A stretch of 64,000 nucleotides of DNA from Roseovarius sp. Its GTDB lineage: Bacteria > Pseudomonadota > Alphaproteobacteria > Rhodobacterales > Rhodobacteraceae. Location: contig PBIL01000008.1 in NCBI GenBank assembly GCA_002720475.1, positions 124,001 to 188,000 of the forward strand. Direction: 5' to 3'. The translations under genes were made by a program, and so were the position numbers. Positions 55,699 through 64,000 of this stretch are shown piece by piece. The stretch's first letter is position 1. The number at the start of each line of letters is the position of its first letter. Under the pieces are notes generated by a model. That model did no database searches. It saw only the letters and a program-made list of their open reading frames with translations, and was not told the DNA's origin.

Positions 55699-56846
55699 TG
55701 GATTGATCGGATCAAAAGAATCCGATTTGGGATTCCGTATTGAGCTGTGACGTGCGAGTCTGGCGCATGCGCAGCGGCATCTCCTTCACCATCTCTTCCC
55801 GCGACCGTCAGCGATTGCGAGCGATCGTCGCGGACCCCAAGAGCCCGCAGAAGCACGTCTGGCGGGCGCATATTGTTCTTCTGAGCGGCGACGGTGTGGG
55901 CACCTCGGCGATCATGGCCGAGACCGGCAAGTCGAAGACCTGCGTGTGGCGCTGGCAGGAGCGGTTCATGCACGAGGGCGTTGACGGCCTGCTTCGCGAC
56001 CGGACCCGTCCGCCCGGCAAGGCGCCGGTCCCGCCGGAGCGCGTCGCCGAGATCGTCCGCCTGACGCAGGAACCGCCGCCGCACGAGGCGACCCACTGGA
56101 CGTTGCGCGCGATGGCGAAGGTCGCCGGCGTTGCGGCCTCGACGGTCCAGGCGATCTGGAAGGCCCATGGCCTCAGCCCGCACCGCTGGCGGCATTTCAA
56201 GCTCTCGAACGACCCGGCCTTCGCCGAGAAGCTCACGACCATCGTCGGCTTGTATGTCGATCCGCCGGCCCATGCCGTGGTGCTGTCGGTCGATGAGAAG
56301 TCGCAGATCCAGGCGCTCGACCGTACCCAGCCCGGCCTGCCGATGAAGAAGGGCCGCGCCGGCACGATGACCCATGATTACAAGCGGCACGGCACGACGA
56401 CGCTCTTCGCCGCGCTCAACGTGCTGGACGGTACGGTCATCGGACAGAACATGCAGCGCCATCGCCATCAGGAGTTCATCCGCTTCCTCAACCGCATCGA
56501 GCGCGAAGTGCCGGCGGACAAGGCCATCCACGTGATCCTCGACAACTATGCGGCGCACAAGAAGGACAAGGTCCGCGCCTGGCTCGCCCGCCATCCACGC
56601 TGGACCTTCCATTTCACGCCGACCTCGTGCTCGTGGCTCAATGCCGTCGAGGGCTTCTTCGCCAAACTCACCCGGCGCAGGCTCAGGCACGGCGTCTTCC
56701 ATTCCGTCATCGAGCTCCAGGCCGCCATCAACCGCTTCGTCCGTGAATACAATGCCGACAACCCGCAGCCATTCGTCTGGAAAGCCAATCCCGATGACAT
56801 CATCGCCGCCCGAAACCGGGGGTTCCAAACGTTGGAATCAATCCAC
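55698..56846 (+). mobile_element. IS630-family insertion sequence
   Basis: 1149 bases between duplicated TA dinucleotides (55696-55697 and 56847-56848). The ends share a 10-base inverted repeat: GTGGATTGAT (55698-55707) and ATCAATCCAC (56837-56846). TA in a CTAG context is the known target of IS630. The empty site reads CTAG, which was the common stop region of bmt and nnr; both stops are rebuilt. The element is complete, with one transposase gene. Confidence 0.92.
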
Positions 56847-56849
56847 TAG
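55767..56849 (+). CDS. IS630-family transposase
   Basis: 360 residues. N-terminal helix-turn-helix (GTSAIMAETGKSKTCVWRWQERF), then the DDE catalytic domain: Asp176 (SVDEKSQIQ), Asp259 (ILDNYAAH) and Glu295 (NAVEGFF). The frame is intact, so the element may be active. The start ATG 55767 was preferred to a TTG at 55740. The TAG stop is formed by the target TA plus the next host G, so its length depends on the insertion site. Confidence 0.92.
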   Translation: MRSGISFTISSRDRQRLRAIVADPKSPQKHVWRAHIVLLSGDGVGTSAIMAETGKSKTCVWRWQERFMHEGVDGLLRDRTRPPGKAPVPPERVAEIVRLTQEPPPHEATHWTLRAMAKVAGVAASTVQAIWKAHGLSPHRWRHFKLSNDPAFAEKLTTIVGLYVDPPAHAVVLSVDEKSQIQALDRTQPGLPMKKGRAGTMTHDYKRHGTTTLFAALNVLDGTVIGQNMQRHRHQEFIRFLNRIEREVPADKAIHVILDNYAAHKKDKVRAWLARHPRWTFHFTPTSCSWLNAVEGFFAKLTRRRLRHGVFHSVIELQAAINRFVREYNADNPQPFVWKANPDDIIAARNRGFQTLESIH

Positions 56850-58345
56850 AGCGCGCGCAGCACCCCCGGCAGTTCCTTGGCCAGATCCGTGGCGATGAGC
56901 CCCGGACCGAAGGCGCGCGCCGCCTCGGCATGAAGCCAGGCGGCGGCCCCGGCGGCCTCCATCGGACCCATCCCCCGCGCCAGAAGCCCGGTGATCATTC
57001 CGGCCAGAACGTCCCCCGACCCCGCCGTGGCAAGCCAGGGCGCGGCCCGGTCGTAACAGGCGGCGTGAAGGCTGCACCGGCCGTCGGGCGCGGCGATCAC
57101 CGTGTCCGGCCCCTTGAAGAGCACCACGCATCCGGCGCGCCGCGCCGCCGCCCGTGTGGCATCGAGCCTGGAGAAGGCCGGGCCGCGTGTCGCGGGGGCG
57201 GCCAGTTCGGCGGCAAGATCGGGGAAGAGCCGCGCGAATTCACCGGCATGGGGGGTGAGCACGCAAGTCTCGTGCAGGTCCCCGAAAAGCTCATCGGGCG
57301 CATCGGCAAAGGCGGTCAGCGCATCCGCGTCAAGCACGATGCAAGGCGCGCGCTCATGGCGCAGCGCCTCCGGCACCATCTCGCGCGCCCGCGCAAGCCC
57401 AAGGCCCGGCCCGAGGCAGAGCGCGGTGATCCTTGGATCGGCGAGGGCTGCGCGCAGATCCGCCGCCCCCGCCACGGGCCGCAGCATCTCGGCGGTGATG
57501 TGACAGGCCACTTCCAGCCGCGCCGCGCCCGGCACCCCGAGCGTGACCGCCCCCGCCCCGACCCGGAGCGCCGCGCGCGCGGCCAGCCGCGCGGGCCCCG
57601 TGTGCCCTGCCCCGCCGGTCAGCACCAGCGCGTGGCCGTGGGTGTATTTGTGACCCGCCCCCTTGGCGAGCCGCGCCGCGTCGGGCGCGGCGACGAGCGT
57701 TGCGTCCCCCGGCCCGTGATCGAGCCCGATATCGGCCAGCACGAGCGCCCCGCAATGCGCCGGTCCCTCGGCCAGGTAATGGCCGGGCCGGGCGGCGTGA
57801 AAGCTGACGGTGAGATCGGCGCGCATGGCCGCCCCGCCCAGCACCCGCCCGCTGTCCCCGCAAAGGCCCGAGGGCAGATCGACCGACACGATGCGCGCCG
57901 CGCGCCTGTCGCAGGCCGCCCGCGCCGCCCCCTCGAGCGGCCGCGTGAGCCCCGTGCCGAAGAGCGCATCGACCAGCAGCGCACTCCTCTCGTCCGGCAG
58001 CGCTTGGGCCAGCGGCACAACCGCCCCCACCGCCTGCCAGCGGTCGAGGTTCGCGCGCGCATCCGGCGGAAGACGGGCCGGATCGCCCAGCAGATACGCC
58101 GTTACCGTCCAGCCCCGCGCCGCCAGAAGCCGCGCGATCACGAACCCGTCGCCGCCATTGTTGCCCGGCCCGCACAGCACCTGCGCGCGCTGCGGACCGG
58201 AGGCGAGATCCGGCCAGCGCGCGAGGATCGCCGCGACCACCCCGCGCCCGGCGCGCTCCATCAGCTCGAGTCCCGTCACCACCCCCGACTCGATGGCGGC
58301 CCGCTCCTGCGCCCGCATCCGCGCTGCGGTGATGAGATCGGTCAT
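56846..58345 (-). CDS. nnr: Bifunctional NAD(P)HX epimerase/dehydratase
   Basis: 499 residues. The N-terminal YjeF epimerase domain (about 1-210): VLCGPGNNGGDGFVIARLL and VDALFGTGLTRPL. C-terminal ADP-dependent dehydratase domain (about 225-499): THGHALVLTGGAGHTGPARLAARAAL, LTPHAGEFARLFP and ATAGSGDVLAGMITGLLARG. It repairs hydrated NADH/NADPH. The stop is intact because the IS end restores TAG. Confidence 0.93.
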   Translation of the reverse strand: MTDLITAARMRAQERAAIESGVVTGLELMERAGRGVVAAILARWPDLASGPQRAQVLCGPGNNGGDGFVIARLLAARGWTVTAYLLGDPARLPPDARANLDRWQAVGAVVPLAQALPDERSALLVDALFGTGLTRPLEGAARAACDRRAARIVSVDLPSGLCGDSGRVLGGAAMRADLTVSFHAARPGHYLAEGPAHCGALVLADIGLDHGPGDATLVAAPDAARLAKGAGHKYTHGHALVLTGGAGHTGPARLAARAALRVGAGAVTLGVPGAARLEVACHITAEMLRPVAGAADLRAALADPRITALCLGPGLGLARAREMVPEALRHERAPCIVLDADALTAFADAPDELFGDLHETCVLTPHAGEFARLFPDLAAELAAPATRGPAFSRLDATRAAARRAGCVVLFKGPDTVIAAPDGRCSLHAACYDRAAPWLATAGSGDVLAGMITGLLARGMGPMEAAGAAAWLHAEAARAFGPGLIATDLAKELPGVLRAL

Positions 58346-58449
58346 CTGTCGCGCCCCCGTTTCATTTCTGCCTATTCACAGGTCAGAGTGCCCAAGAATT
58401 AGGCAGGCTGACCTCGTTGATCCGAAACCCGACCCGGAAACCACCCTAG

Positions 58450-58854
<405 letters not shown>

Positions 58855-58883
58855 CACATCCAAAGCAGGAAAGGGACCTATTC

Positions 58884-60290
58884 ATGAGCACAGACGCGCT
58901 CCTCAAGCTGATCAAGGACGAGGATATCGACTATGTCGACATCCGCTTCACCGACCCGCGCGGCAAGCTCCAGCATGTCACGGTCATGGCCGATCTGGTG
59001 GACGAGGATTTCCTCGAGGAGGGCTTCATGTTCGACGGCTCCTCGATCGCCGGGTGGAAGAGCATCGAGGCCAGCGACATGAAGCTCATGCCCGATACCG
59101 AGAGCGCCTATGTCGATCCCTTCTATGCCGAAAAGACGCTTTGCGTGCATTGCTCGGTGGTCGAGCCCGACACCGGCGAGCCCTACGAGCGTGACCCGCG
59201 CGGCACCGCCGAGAAGGCCGAGGCCTATCTCAAGGCCTCCGGCGTGGGCGACGTGGCCTATTTCGGCCCGGAGGCGGAGTTCTTCCTCTTCGACGACGTG
59301 CGGTTCTCGAACACGATCAACAAGGTCTCCTACGAGCTCGATGCCGTCGATGGCTCCTGGAATACCGATGCCGAGTTCGAGACCGGCAATACCGGCCATC
59401 GGCCCGGCCTCAAGGGCGGCTACTTCCCGGTGAACCCGGTCGATGACGCCCAGGACCTGCGCGCCGAGATGCTCTCGACCATGAAACGCATGGGCATGAA
59501 GGTGGACAAGCACCATCACGAGGTGGCGTCCTGCCAGCACGAGCTTGGCCTGATCTTCGACTCGCTCGTGAAACAGGCCGACGAGGTGCAGAAATACAAA
59601 TACGTGATCCACAACGTGGCCCATGCCTATGGCAAGTCCGCCACCTTCATGCCCAAGCCGATCTATGGCGACAACGGCTCCGGCATGCATGTGAACATGT
59701 CGATCTGGAAGGAGGGCAAGCCGCTCTTCGCGGGCGACAAATATGCCGATCTGAGCCAGGAGGCGCTGTGGTTCATCGGCGGCATCCTGAAGCACGCCAA
59801 GACGCTCAACGCCTTCACCAACCCGACCACCAACAGCTACAAGCGGCTGGTGCCGGGGTTCGAGGCCCCGGTGCTGCGGGCCTATTCGGCGCGCAACCGC
59901 TCCGGCTGCATCCGCATTCCATGGACCGAAAGCCCCAAGGCCAAGCGCGTCGAGGCCCGCTTTCCCGATCCGGCGGCCAACCCCTATCTGGCCTTCGCCG
60001 CGCTGCTGATGGCCGGGCTTGACGGGATCAAGTCGCGCATCGATCCCGGCGAGGCGATGGACAAGAACCTCTACGACCTTCCGGCCGAAGAGCTCAAGGA
60101 CATCCCCACCGTCTGCGGCAGCCTCCGCGAGGCGCTCGAGGCACTGGAGCGCGACCATGACTTCCTGCTCGCGGGCGACGTGTTCACCAAGGCGCAGATC
60201 GAAGGTTACATCGCGCTCAAGACCGAAGAGGTTCACAAGTTCGAGCAGACGCCGCACCCGGTCGAATTCGGGATGTATTACAGCTGCTGA
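58884..60290 (+). CDS. glnA: Glutamine synthetase, type I
   Basis: 468 residues, standard length of GSI-beta. Motifs: [13 protein letters not shown], the [14 protein letters not shown] metal and glutamate site, [12 protein letters not shown], and the adenylylation site NLYDLP (Tyr397). It assimilates ammonia; adenylylation by GlnE is expected. It is cotranscribed with glnB. Confidence 0.98.
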   Translation: MSTDALLKLIKDEDIDYVDIRFTDPRGKLQHVTVMADLVDEDFLEEGFMFDGSSIAGWKSIEASDMKLMPDTESAYVDPFYAEKTLCVHCSVVEPDTGEPYERDPRGTAEKAEAYLKASGVGDVAYFGPEAEFFLFDDVRFSNTINKVSYELDAVDGSWNTDAEFETGNTGHRPGLKGGYFPVNPVDDAQDLRAEMLSTMKRMGMKVDKHHHEVASCQHELGLIFDSLVKQADEVQKYKYVIHNVAHAYGKSATFMPKPIYGDNGSGMHVNMSIWKEGKPLFAGDKYADLSQEALWFIGGILKHAKTLNAFTNPTTNSYKRLVPGFEAPVLRAYSARNRSGCIRIPWTESPKAKRVEARFPDPAANPYLAFAALLMAGLDGIKSRIDPGEAMDKNLYDLPAEELKDIPTVCGSLREALEALERDHDFLLAGDVFTKAQIEGYIALKTEEVHKFEQTPHPVEFGMYYSC

Positions 60291-60330
60291 GGCCCGATCA
60301 TCCCATTTTGGCCACGTTATACAACTATAA

Positions 60331-60361
60331 GGCGTCCCACGGCGGGGCGCCTTTTCCTTTT
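60331..60361 (+). terminator. Intrinsic terminator after glnA
   Basis: GGCGTCCC (60331-60338), loop ACGGC, GGGGCGCC (60344-60351), eight pairs including one T-G, followed by TTTTCCTTTT. It ends the glnBA transcript. Confidence 0.8.
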
Positions 60362-60507
60362 GCGGTCGTGCTGTTGACGGCAAGGAACCAAAATCGCGGA
60401 ATCTCGTGCATTGCCCAAATGTCATCAAATTTGAAACAAACTGGCTCCCACATTTCCCGCCATGGTCATTCCCGAAGACGACCAGGAAACAAGACACGGA
60501 CAAGACC

Positions 60508-61359
60508 ATGGACACCACCTCATATCGCGTGACCGCAGGGCTGTTGTTTCTGAACGGCAGGGACTTCGACATGGCGGCGCTGGTCTGTCGTGTGGGCGAG
60601 ACGCTCGAGCGTCTGGGCACGCGCGTGACCGAACGGCGTTGTCTCTCGGACGAGCTTGCGGTGATCCGAACGGGCGATTTCGATTGTCGGCTGCAGCACG
60701 ACGGGCCCTGCGATCTTGCGCGGCTCGCGCGGCCCGCCGAGACGCGGCTGATGCTCACCTTGCTGCGCGAGGGCGGCCTGCCGTCCGCCGATCACAGGCG
60801 GATGCAGGCCGTGATCGCGCATCTGCTGGCCGATCTGCAGGGTGTGCTTGCCCCCGATTACGTGCAATGGACCGATCCCGACGCCGTGCTCACCCGCGAC
60901 GAGTTTCGCGCCGCGGTGGTCGGCACCGCAGCCCTGCCCGTGCCCGAGCGCGTGGCACCCAAGGTGCGGCGGCGCAAGCGCCTGCCGGATGTGGAATCCG
61001 TTTATGCCGGTCTGCGGGAGACGATCCCCGGACAGGCGCGCAGCAGCGACGAGGGCGACCGCCTCGCGGCGCTGCGCGCCGCCTTCCGCGATCCCGACCC
61101 CGAGGCCGGTGACGTCGCCGATGACATGCCCCTGCGCGAGCCGACCGCGCCGCTGCGCCTTGCGGTCTGGTTGATGACGATCACGCTGGGGCTGTTCGCG
61201 CTGCCCGTGGCTGCGGCCCTGGCGGTGGTGAACCTGCTGCGCGGCGAGAACCTGCGGCTGACCTCGCAGATGTCGGCGCTCACCGGCTTGTTCATGGTGC
61301 TGGCTTCCACCGGACAGATCGCGCAGGCCGCCGATCTCATGCAGGCCCTGCTGCCGTGA
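60508..61359 (+). CDS. Membrane protein of unknown function, paralogue of the gene at 62.4 kb
   Basis: 283 residues. A soluble N-terminal domain (about 1-205) with two parts: TAGLLFLNGRDFDMAALVCRVGETLERLG near the start, and a long helical middle. Then two C-terminal membrane helices (about 215-237 and 253-275), the first beginning PLRLAVWLMTITLGLFALPVAAALAVVNLL. No catalytic motif. The layout (soluble domain then PLRL-type helix) is shared with the protein at 62367-63026. Start MDTTSYRV at the ATG 60508. Confidence 0.6.
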   Translation: MDTTSYRVTAGLLFLNGRDFDMAALVCRVGETLERLGTRVTERRCLSDELAVIRTGDFDCRLQHDGPCDLARLARPAETRLMLTLLREGGLPSADHRRMQAVIAHLLADLQGVLAPDYVQWTDPDAVLTRDEFRAAVVGTAALPVPERVAPKVRRRKRLPDVESVYAGLRETIPGQARSSDEGDRLAALRAAFRDPDPEAGDVADDMPLREPTAPLRLAVWLMTITLGLFALPVAAALAVVNLLRGENLRLTSQMSALTGLFMVLASTGQIAQAADLMQALLP

Positions 61360-61455
61360 TCGGCAGGCCCGCATATCCGGCCTCGGCAACGGGTCTTGCC
61401 TGCAAATCGCGTGACGTTAGACTGTCTGCGGGGTGGGTATGACAGGAGTATTTCC

Positions 61456-62271
61456 ATGACGACCGGTATTGCGGGACAGCGGGCCGCAGCGCTTTCGGCC
61501 GTGGTGATGCTGGCGGCGGGCGCGTCCGGGGCCGCGCCCTGCGGCAACACGGCACAGGGGTTCGAGACCTGGAAGGCCGCTTTCTCCGAGGAAGCGGCGG
61601 CGGCCGGGGTAGGCGCGCGCGGCCTTGCCGCCCTCGGGACGGCCGACTATTCGCATTCCACCATCTCCGCGGACCGCAACCAGAAGAGCTTTCGCTACAG
61701 CCTGGAGAAGTTCATGCAGGTGCGCGGCGCATCGACCATCGTGGCGCAGGGCCGCAAGCGCCGGACGCGCGACGCGGCCTTCTACGATGCGCTCGAACGC
61801 CGGTATGGCGTGCCCGCGGGCGTGCTCATCGCCATTCACGGGATGGAAACCGGGTTTGGCGGCTTCATGGGCGATACCCCGGTGGTCTCGGCCATCGTGA
61901 CGCTGACCTACGATTGCCGCCGCTCGGATTTCTTCCGCCCGCATGCCATCGGCGCGCTGAAACTCGTGGACCGGGGCACCATCACGGCCCAGACGCGGGG
62001 CGCGCGGCATGGCGAGCTTGGCCACACGCAGTTTCTGCCCGGCAACGCGCTGGCCTACGGGGTCGATGCCAATGGCGATGGCAGGGTGGATTTCTACAAC
62101 CTCGCCGATGCCATGGCCTCGACGGCCAATTACCTGCGGCAGAAGGGCTGGCAGCCGGGCCTTGGCTATCAGGAGGGCGAGCCGAATTTCGCGGTGATCC
62201 AGAAATGGAATGCCGCCGGCGTCTATCAGAAGGCGATCGCGCTGATGGCGGCTCAGATCGACCGGCGCTGA
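61456..62271 (+). CDS. Lytic murein transglycosylase, MltB/SLT type
   Basis: 271 residues. A signal peptide (about 1-26, AALSAVVMLAAGASGAA), catalytic Glu131 in AIHGMETGFGG, then the ARHGELGHTQFLPGNALAYG loop and NLADAMASTANYLRQKGW typical of MltB. A DANGDGRVD calcium-binding-like loop is present, as in Slt35/MltB. It cleaves glycan strands. AGGAG precedes the ATG. A mature cysteine (Cys29) follows the signal sequence but there is no clear lipobox. Confidence 0.88.
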   Translation: MTTGIAGQRAAALSAVVMLAAGASGAAPCGNTAQGFETWKAAFSEEAAAAGVGARGLAALGTADYSHSTISADRNQKSFRYSLEKFMQVRGASTIVAQGRKRRTRDAAFYDALERRYGVPAGVLIAIHGMETGFGGFMGDTPVVSAIVTLTYDCRRSDFFRPHAIGALKLVDRGTITAQTRGARHGELGHTQFLPGNALAYGVDANGDGRVDFYNLADAMASTANYLRQKGWQPGLGYQEGEPNFAVIQKWNAAGVYQKAIALMAAQIDRR

Positions 62272-62366
62272 ACGGTGCCGGAGAGAGCGTGTGTGAACGG
62301 GTCGGTAAGGGGTAGCAGCGGGTCACGTCGAGACGAAGAAATTACTTAGCCCAGAGGCTTTTGACG

Positions 62367-63026
62367 ATGAGCAGGCAGGAGTTCGGCGAAATCGCCGCCC
62401 TCGAATATCATGCCCCCCCGGGCATGGACTTCCCCGACATCGTCGAGGAGTTCGACATTTCCTCGCGGGCGCTCTCCTCGCAGGTGCGCCGCCTGACCTG
62501 GGATGGCGAGGACATCGCGATCATCGACCGCGAGCGGGTGCGCATCGCCCTTGGCTGGCTGCCCCCTTCCCGCCGCAACCGGCCGCATTACCTCGTCATC
62601 GCCATGGGGCCGCCGGCGCGCAAACGGCGGGCCGGTTTCGATCAGGCAGCCTACAGGGTGCTGCTCGATCGCGCCCTTGACCGGGTGCAGGGCTTCTTGC
62701 CATTCGATGCGATTCTGCGCGGTCCCGCCTCGCAGCCCGTCGGCAGCGCGCTTCTCGATCGCAGTTTCGACCTGCTCGGGGCCACGGCACCGACGCTCTC
62801 GGAAGAGACCATCGCGCGCGCGCAGGAACGTCGTGCCGCCGCGAAAGCCGATGGCTGGGCCAGCGATGCGATCGAGCCGATTGCCCTTCCGAAGATTCCT
62901 TCGGTGCCGCTGCGGCTGACCATCGTCACCTTCGGATTGACCCTTTTCCTGCACGCGCCCCCGATCGGGGCGGCGCTTCTGACCTATACCGCACTGCGCG
63001 AGGCGCAGCCGCTCTTCTCCTCCTGA
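62367..63026 (+). CDS. Membrane protein of unknown function, paralogue of the gene at 60.5 kb
   Basis: 219 residues. The N-terminal domain reads FPDIVEEFDISSRALSSQVRRL and DIAIIDRERVRIALGW; the middle has DRALDRVQGFLPFDAIL. One or two membrane helices at the C-terminus (about 180-210, VPLRLTIVTFGLTLFLHAPPIGAALLTY). It resembles the 60.5 kb protein in arrangement and in the PLRL helix. The ATG lies at 62367, with a TTG six bases earlier. No family recognised. Confidence 0.6.
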   Translation: MSRQEFGEIAALEYHAPPGMDFPDIVEEFDISSRALSSQVRRLTWDGEDIAIIDRERVRIALGWLPPSRRNRPHYLVIAMGPPARKRRAGFDQAAYRVLLDRALDRVQGFLPFDAILRGPASQPVGSALLDRSFDLLGATAPTLSEETIARAQERRAAAKADGWASDAIEPIALPKIPSVPLRLTIVTFGLTLFLHAPPIGAALLTYTALREAQPLFSS

Positions 63027-63100
63027 GAGTGGCCGGTGCCCGACATGAAACTGTTGCGCGCGCCTGCGATGATCCGGCTCCGGTCTTGTCCGAGGTTGCC

Positions 63101-64000
63101 ATGTTCCGCCTTCTGCCCATCCTGCTTGCCCTCTGCCTTGTCGGCACGTCCGTGTCGGCGCAGGCATCGCGCGTCATCCTTCTGGGCGACATGCCCTACG
63201 GCCCGCCCGAGGCAAGCCATCCGCCCTTCGAGGCGCTGATCGGTGCGATCAATGCCACGGCACCCGATCTCGTGATCCATGTGGGCGACATCAAATCCGG
63301 GCGCGGCCCCTGTTCGGATGCGGTGCTGGCCGAACAGCGCGCCTGGCTCGACAGCCTGGATGCGCCGGTGCTCTACACGCCGGGCGACAACGAATGGACC
63401 GATTGCCACCGCGCGGACGCGGGCGGCTTCGACCCGCGCGGGCGGCTGGCGCATCTTCGCGCCACCTTCTTCGACGCGCCCGGGCAGACGCTCGGCGCGC
63501 GCCCGCTGCCCGTGACCCATCAGGGCACCGAGGGCTATCCCGAGAATGCCCGCCTCATGCTGGGCGACGTCATGGTGATGAGCGCCCATGTGGTGGGCTC
63601 CAACAATGGCTTCGAGCCGCATGACCTTGCCACCGCCGAGGAGGCGCTGGCGCGGGACGCGGCCAATCGTGCCTGGCTTGCCGCCTCCTTCGCGGCGGCG
63701 CGCCAGGCCGGGGCGAAGGCCCTCATCCTTGCCATTCACGGCGACATGTTCGAGTTCGGTTTCGCCCCGCCCTGGAATGCCGAAAGCTTCCTGCGCCATT
63801 CGGGCTTCGCCCGCTTCGCCGAGGTGCTGATCGCCGAGACCAACCGCTTCGCGCGCCCCGTGCTGCTCACCTACGGGGACAGCCATGTGTTCCGCATGTT
63901 CCGGCCCTTCCCGACCCGCGCGCCGGGGCTCATGGCGCTCGAGACCTTCGGCGCGCGGCACATGCACGCGGTCGAGATCACGGTCGATCCGGGCGCGGGC
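63101..64000 (+). CDS. Secreted metallophosphoesterase-like protein (partial)
   Basis: At least 300 residues; it continues past the end of the window. Signal peptide MFRLLPILLALCLVGTSVSAQA, then calcineurin-like metal motifs: VILLGDMPYG, VIHVGDIKSG, YTPGDNEWTDC and LTYGDSHVF. In this family the pattern is D-x-H/Gly-Asp, GNH(D/E) and GHxH; the changes (GDN, GDSH) suggest a divergent branch. Likely periplasmic. Substrate unknown. Confidence 0.8.
   Translation, partial: MFRLLPILLALCLVGTSVSAQASRVILLGDMPYGPPEASHPPFEALIGAINATAPDLVIHVGDIKSGRGPCSDAVLAEQRAWLDSLDAPVLYTPGDNEWTDCHRADAGGFDPRGRLAHLRATFFDAPGQTLGARPLPVTHQGTEGYPENARLMLGDVMVMSAHVVGSNNGFEPHDLATAEEALARDAANRAWLAASFAAARQAGAKALILAIHGDMFEFGFAPPWNAESFLRHSGFARFAEVLIAETNRFARPVLLTYGDSHVFRMFRPFPTRAPGLMALETFGARHMHAVEITVDPGAG

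Overview
The window is chromosomal DNA of a high-GC alphaproteobacterium, almost certainly a member of the Rhodobacterales (Rhodobacteraceae, Roseobacter-type). The reasons are the gene families and their order (rpmF-plsX-fabH-ihfA-merR-tRNA-Pro; purL next to bolA-grxD; scpAB-nagZ-SPOR-argS), an RNase E whose S1 domain carries a long insertion, a double-length dCTP deaminase, an F1-ATPase zeta-type inhibitor, GTA-type terminase genes and betaine-homocysteine methyltransferase. Most of the window is core genome. Accessory marks are one IS630-family element, a two-gene remnant of a gene transfer agent (GTA) cluster, and a few possibly acquired single genes.

Layout. 1-1.7 kb: end of an ABC importer operon (ATPase plus a periplasmic thioredoxin-fold protein). 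1.8-5.6 kb: purL, an eroded secreted-type protein, then bolA / small membrane protein / grxD coupled by overlapping start and stop codons. 5.6-9.7 kb: an SDR dehydrogenase behind a promoter with a palindromic operator, a methyltransferase-PIG-L deacetylase fusion and the ABC-F protein Uup. 9.7-16.5 kb: olsB, bamE, yceD, rpmF, plsX, fabH, ihfA, merR, tRNA-Pro(GGG), dcd. 16.5-25 kb, minus strand: scpA/scpB, nagZ, a SPOR protein, argS, a cation/proton antiporter, dgt. 25-29 kb: an A-type Fe-S carrier, a Hint-domain protein, xth and the GTA terminase pair. 29-35 kb, minus strand: a polar amino acid ABC operon ending in a MocA-like gene, a leaderless PhnD-like protein coupled to TerB, and bdhA behind a candidate small RNA or attenuator. 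35-46 kb: a peptide-binding protein, entericidin, alr-mlaE-mlaF, a MaoC hydratase, a VIT1-type transporter, a glycosyltransferase, an RhlE-type helicase, Hsp20, dtd, ccdA, a TusA-like protein. 46-54 kb, minus strand: rne with a structured leader, dctD-dctB, purC-purS-purQ. 54-64 kb: the zeta inhibitor, bmt with a structured leader, IS630, nnr, glnB-glnA and a cell-envelope group.

How the genes fit together. Several operons are tightly packed, with ATGA, GTGA, TTGA or TGATG overlaps. Purine synthesis is split: purL lies about 48 kb from purC-purS-purQ. Nitrogen assimilation is represented by PII and glutamine synthetase. Membrane-lipid functions recur (plsX/fabH, ornithine-lipid OlsB, MlaE/MlaF).

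The most notable observations are: an IS630 copy placed exactly in the CTAG that formed the shared stop of two convergent genes, with both stop codons rebuilt; an amino acid permease whose only sensible start is ATT, just after a strong intercistronic hairpin; a promoter-hairpin-terminator unit upstream of bdhA; a hairpin flanked by GCATTT repeats before bmt that may be a SAM-responsive leader; the GTA terminase pair cut off from the rest of its cluster; and a DctD-type regulator without the GAFTGA loop. All product names rest on reading motifs and family resemblance by eye. No database search was run.
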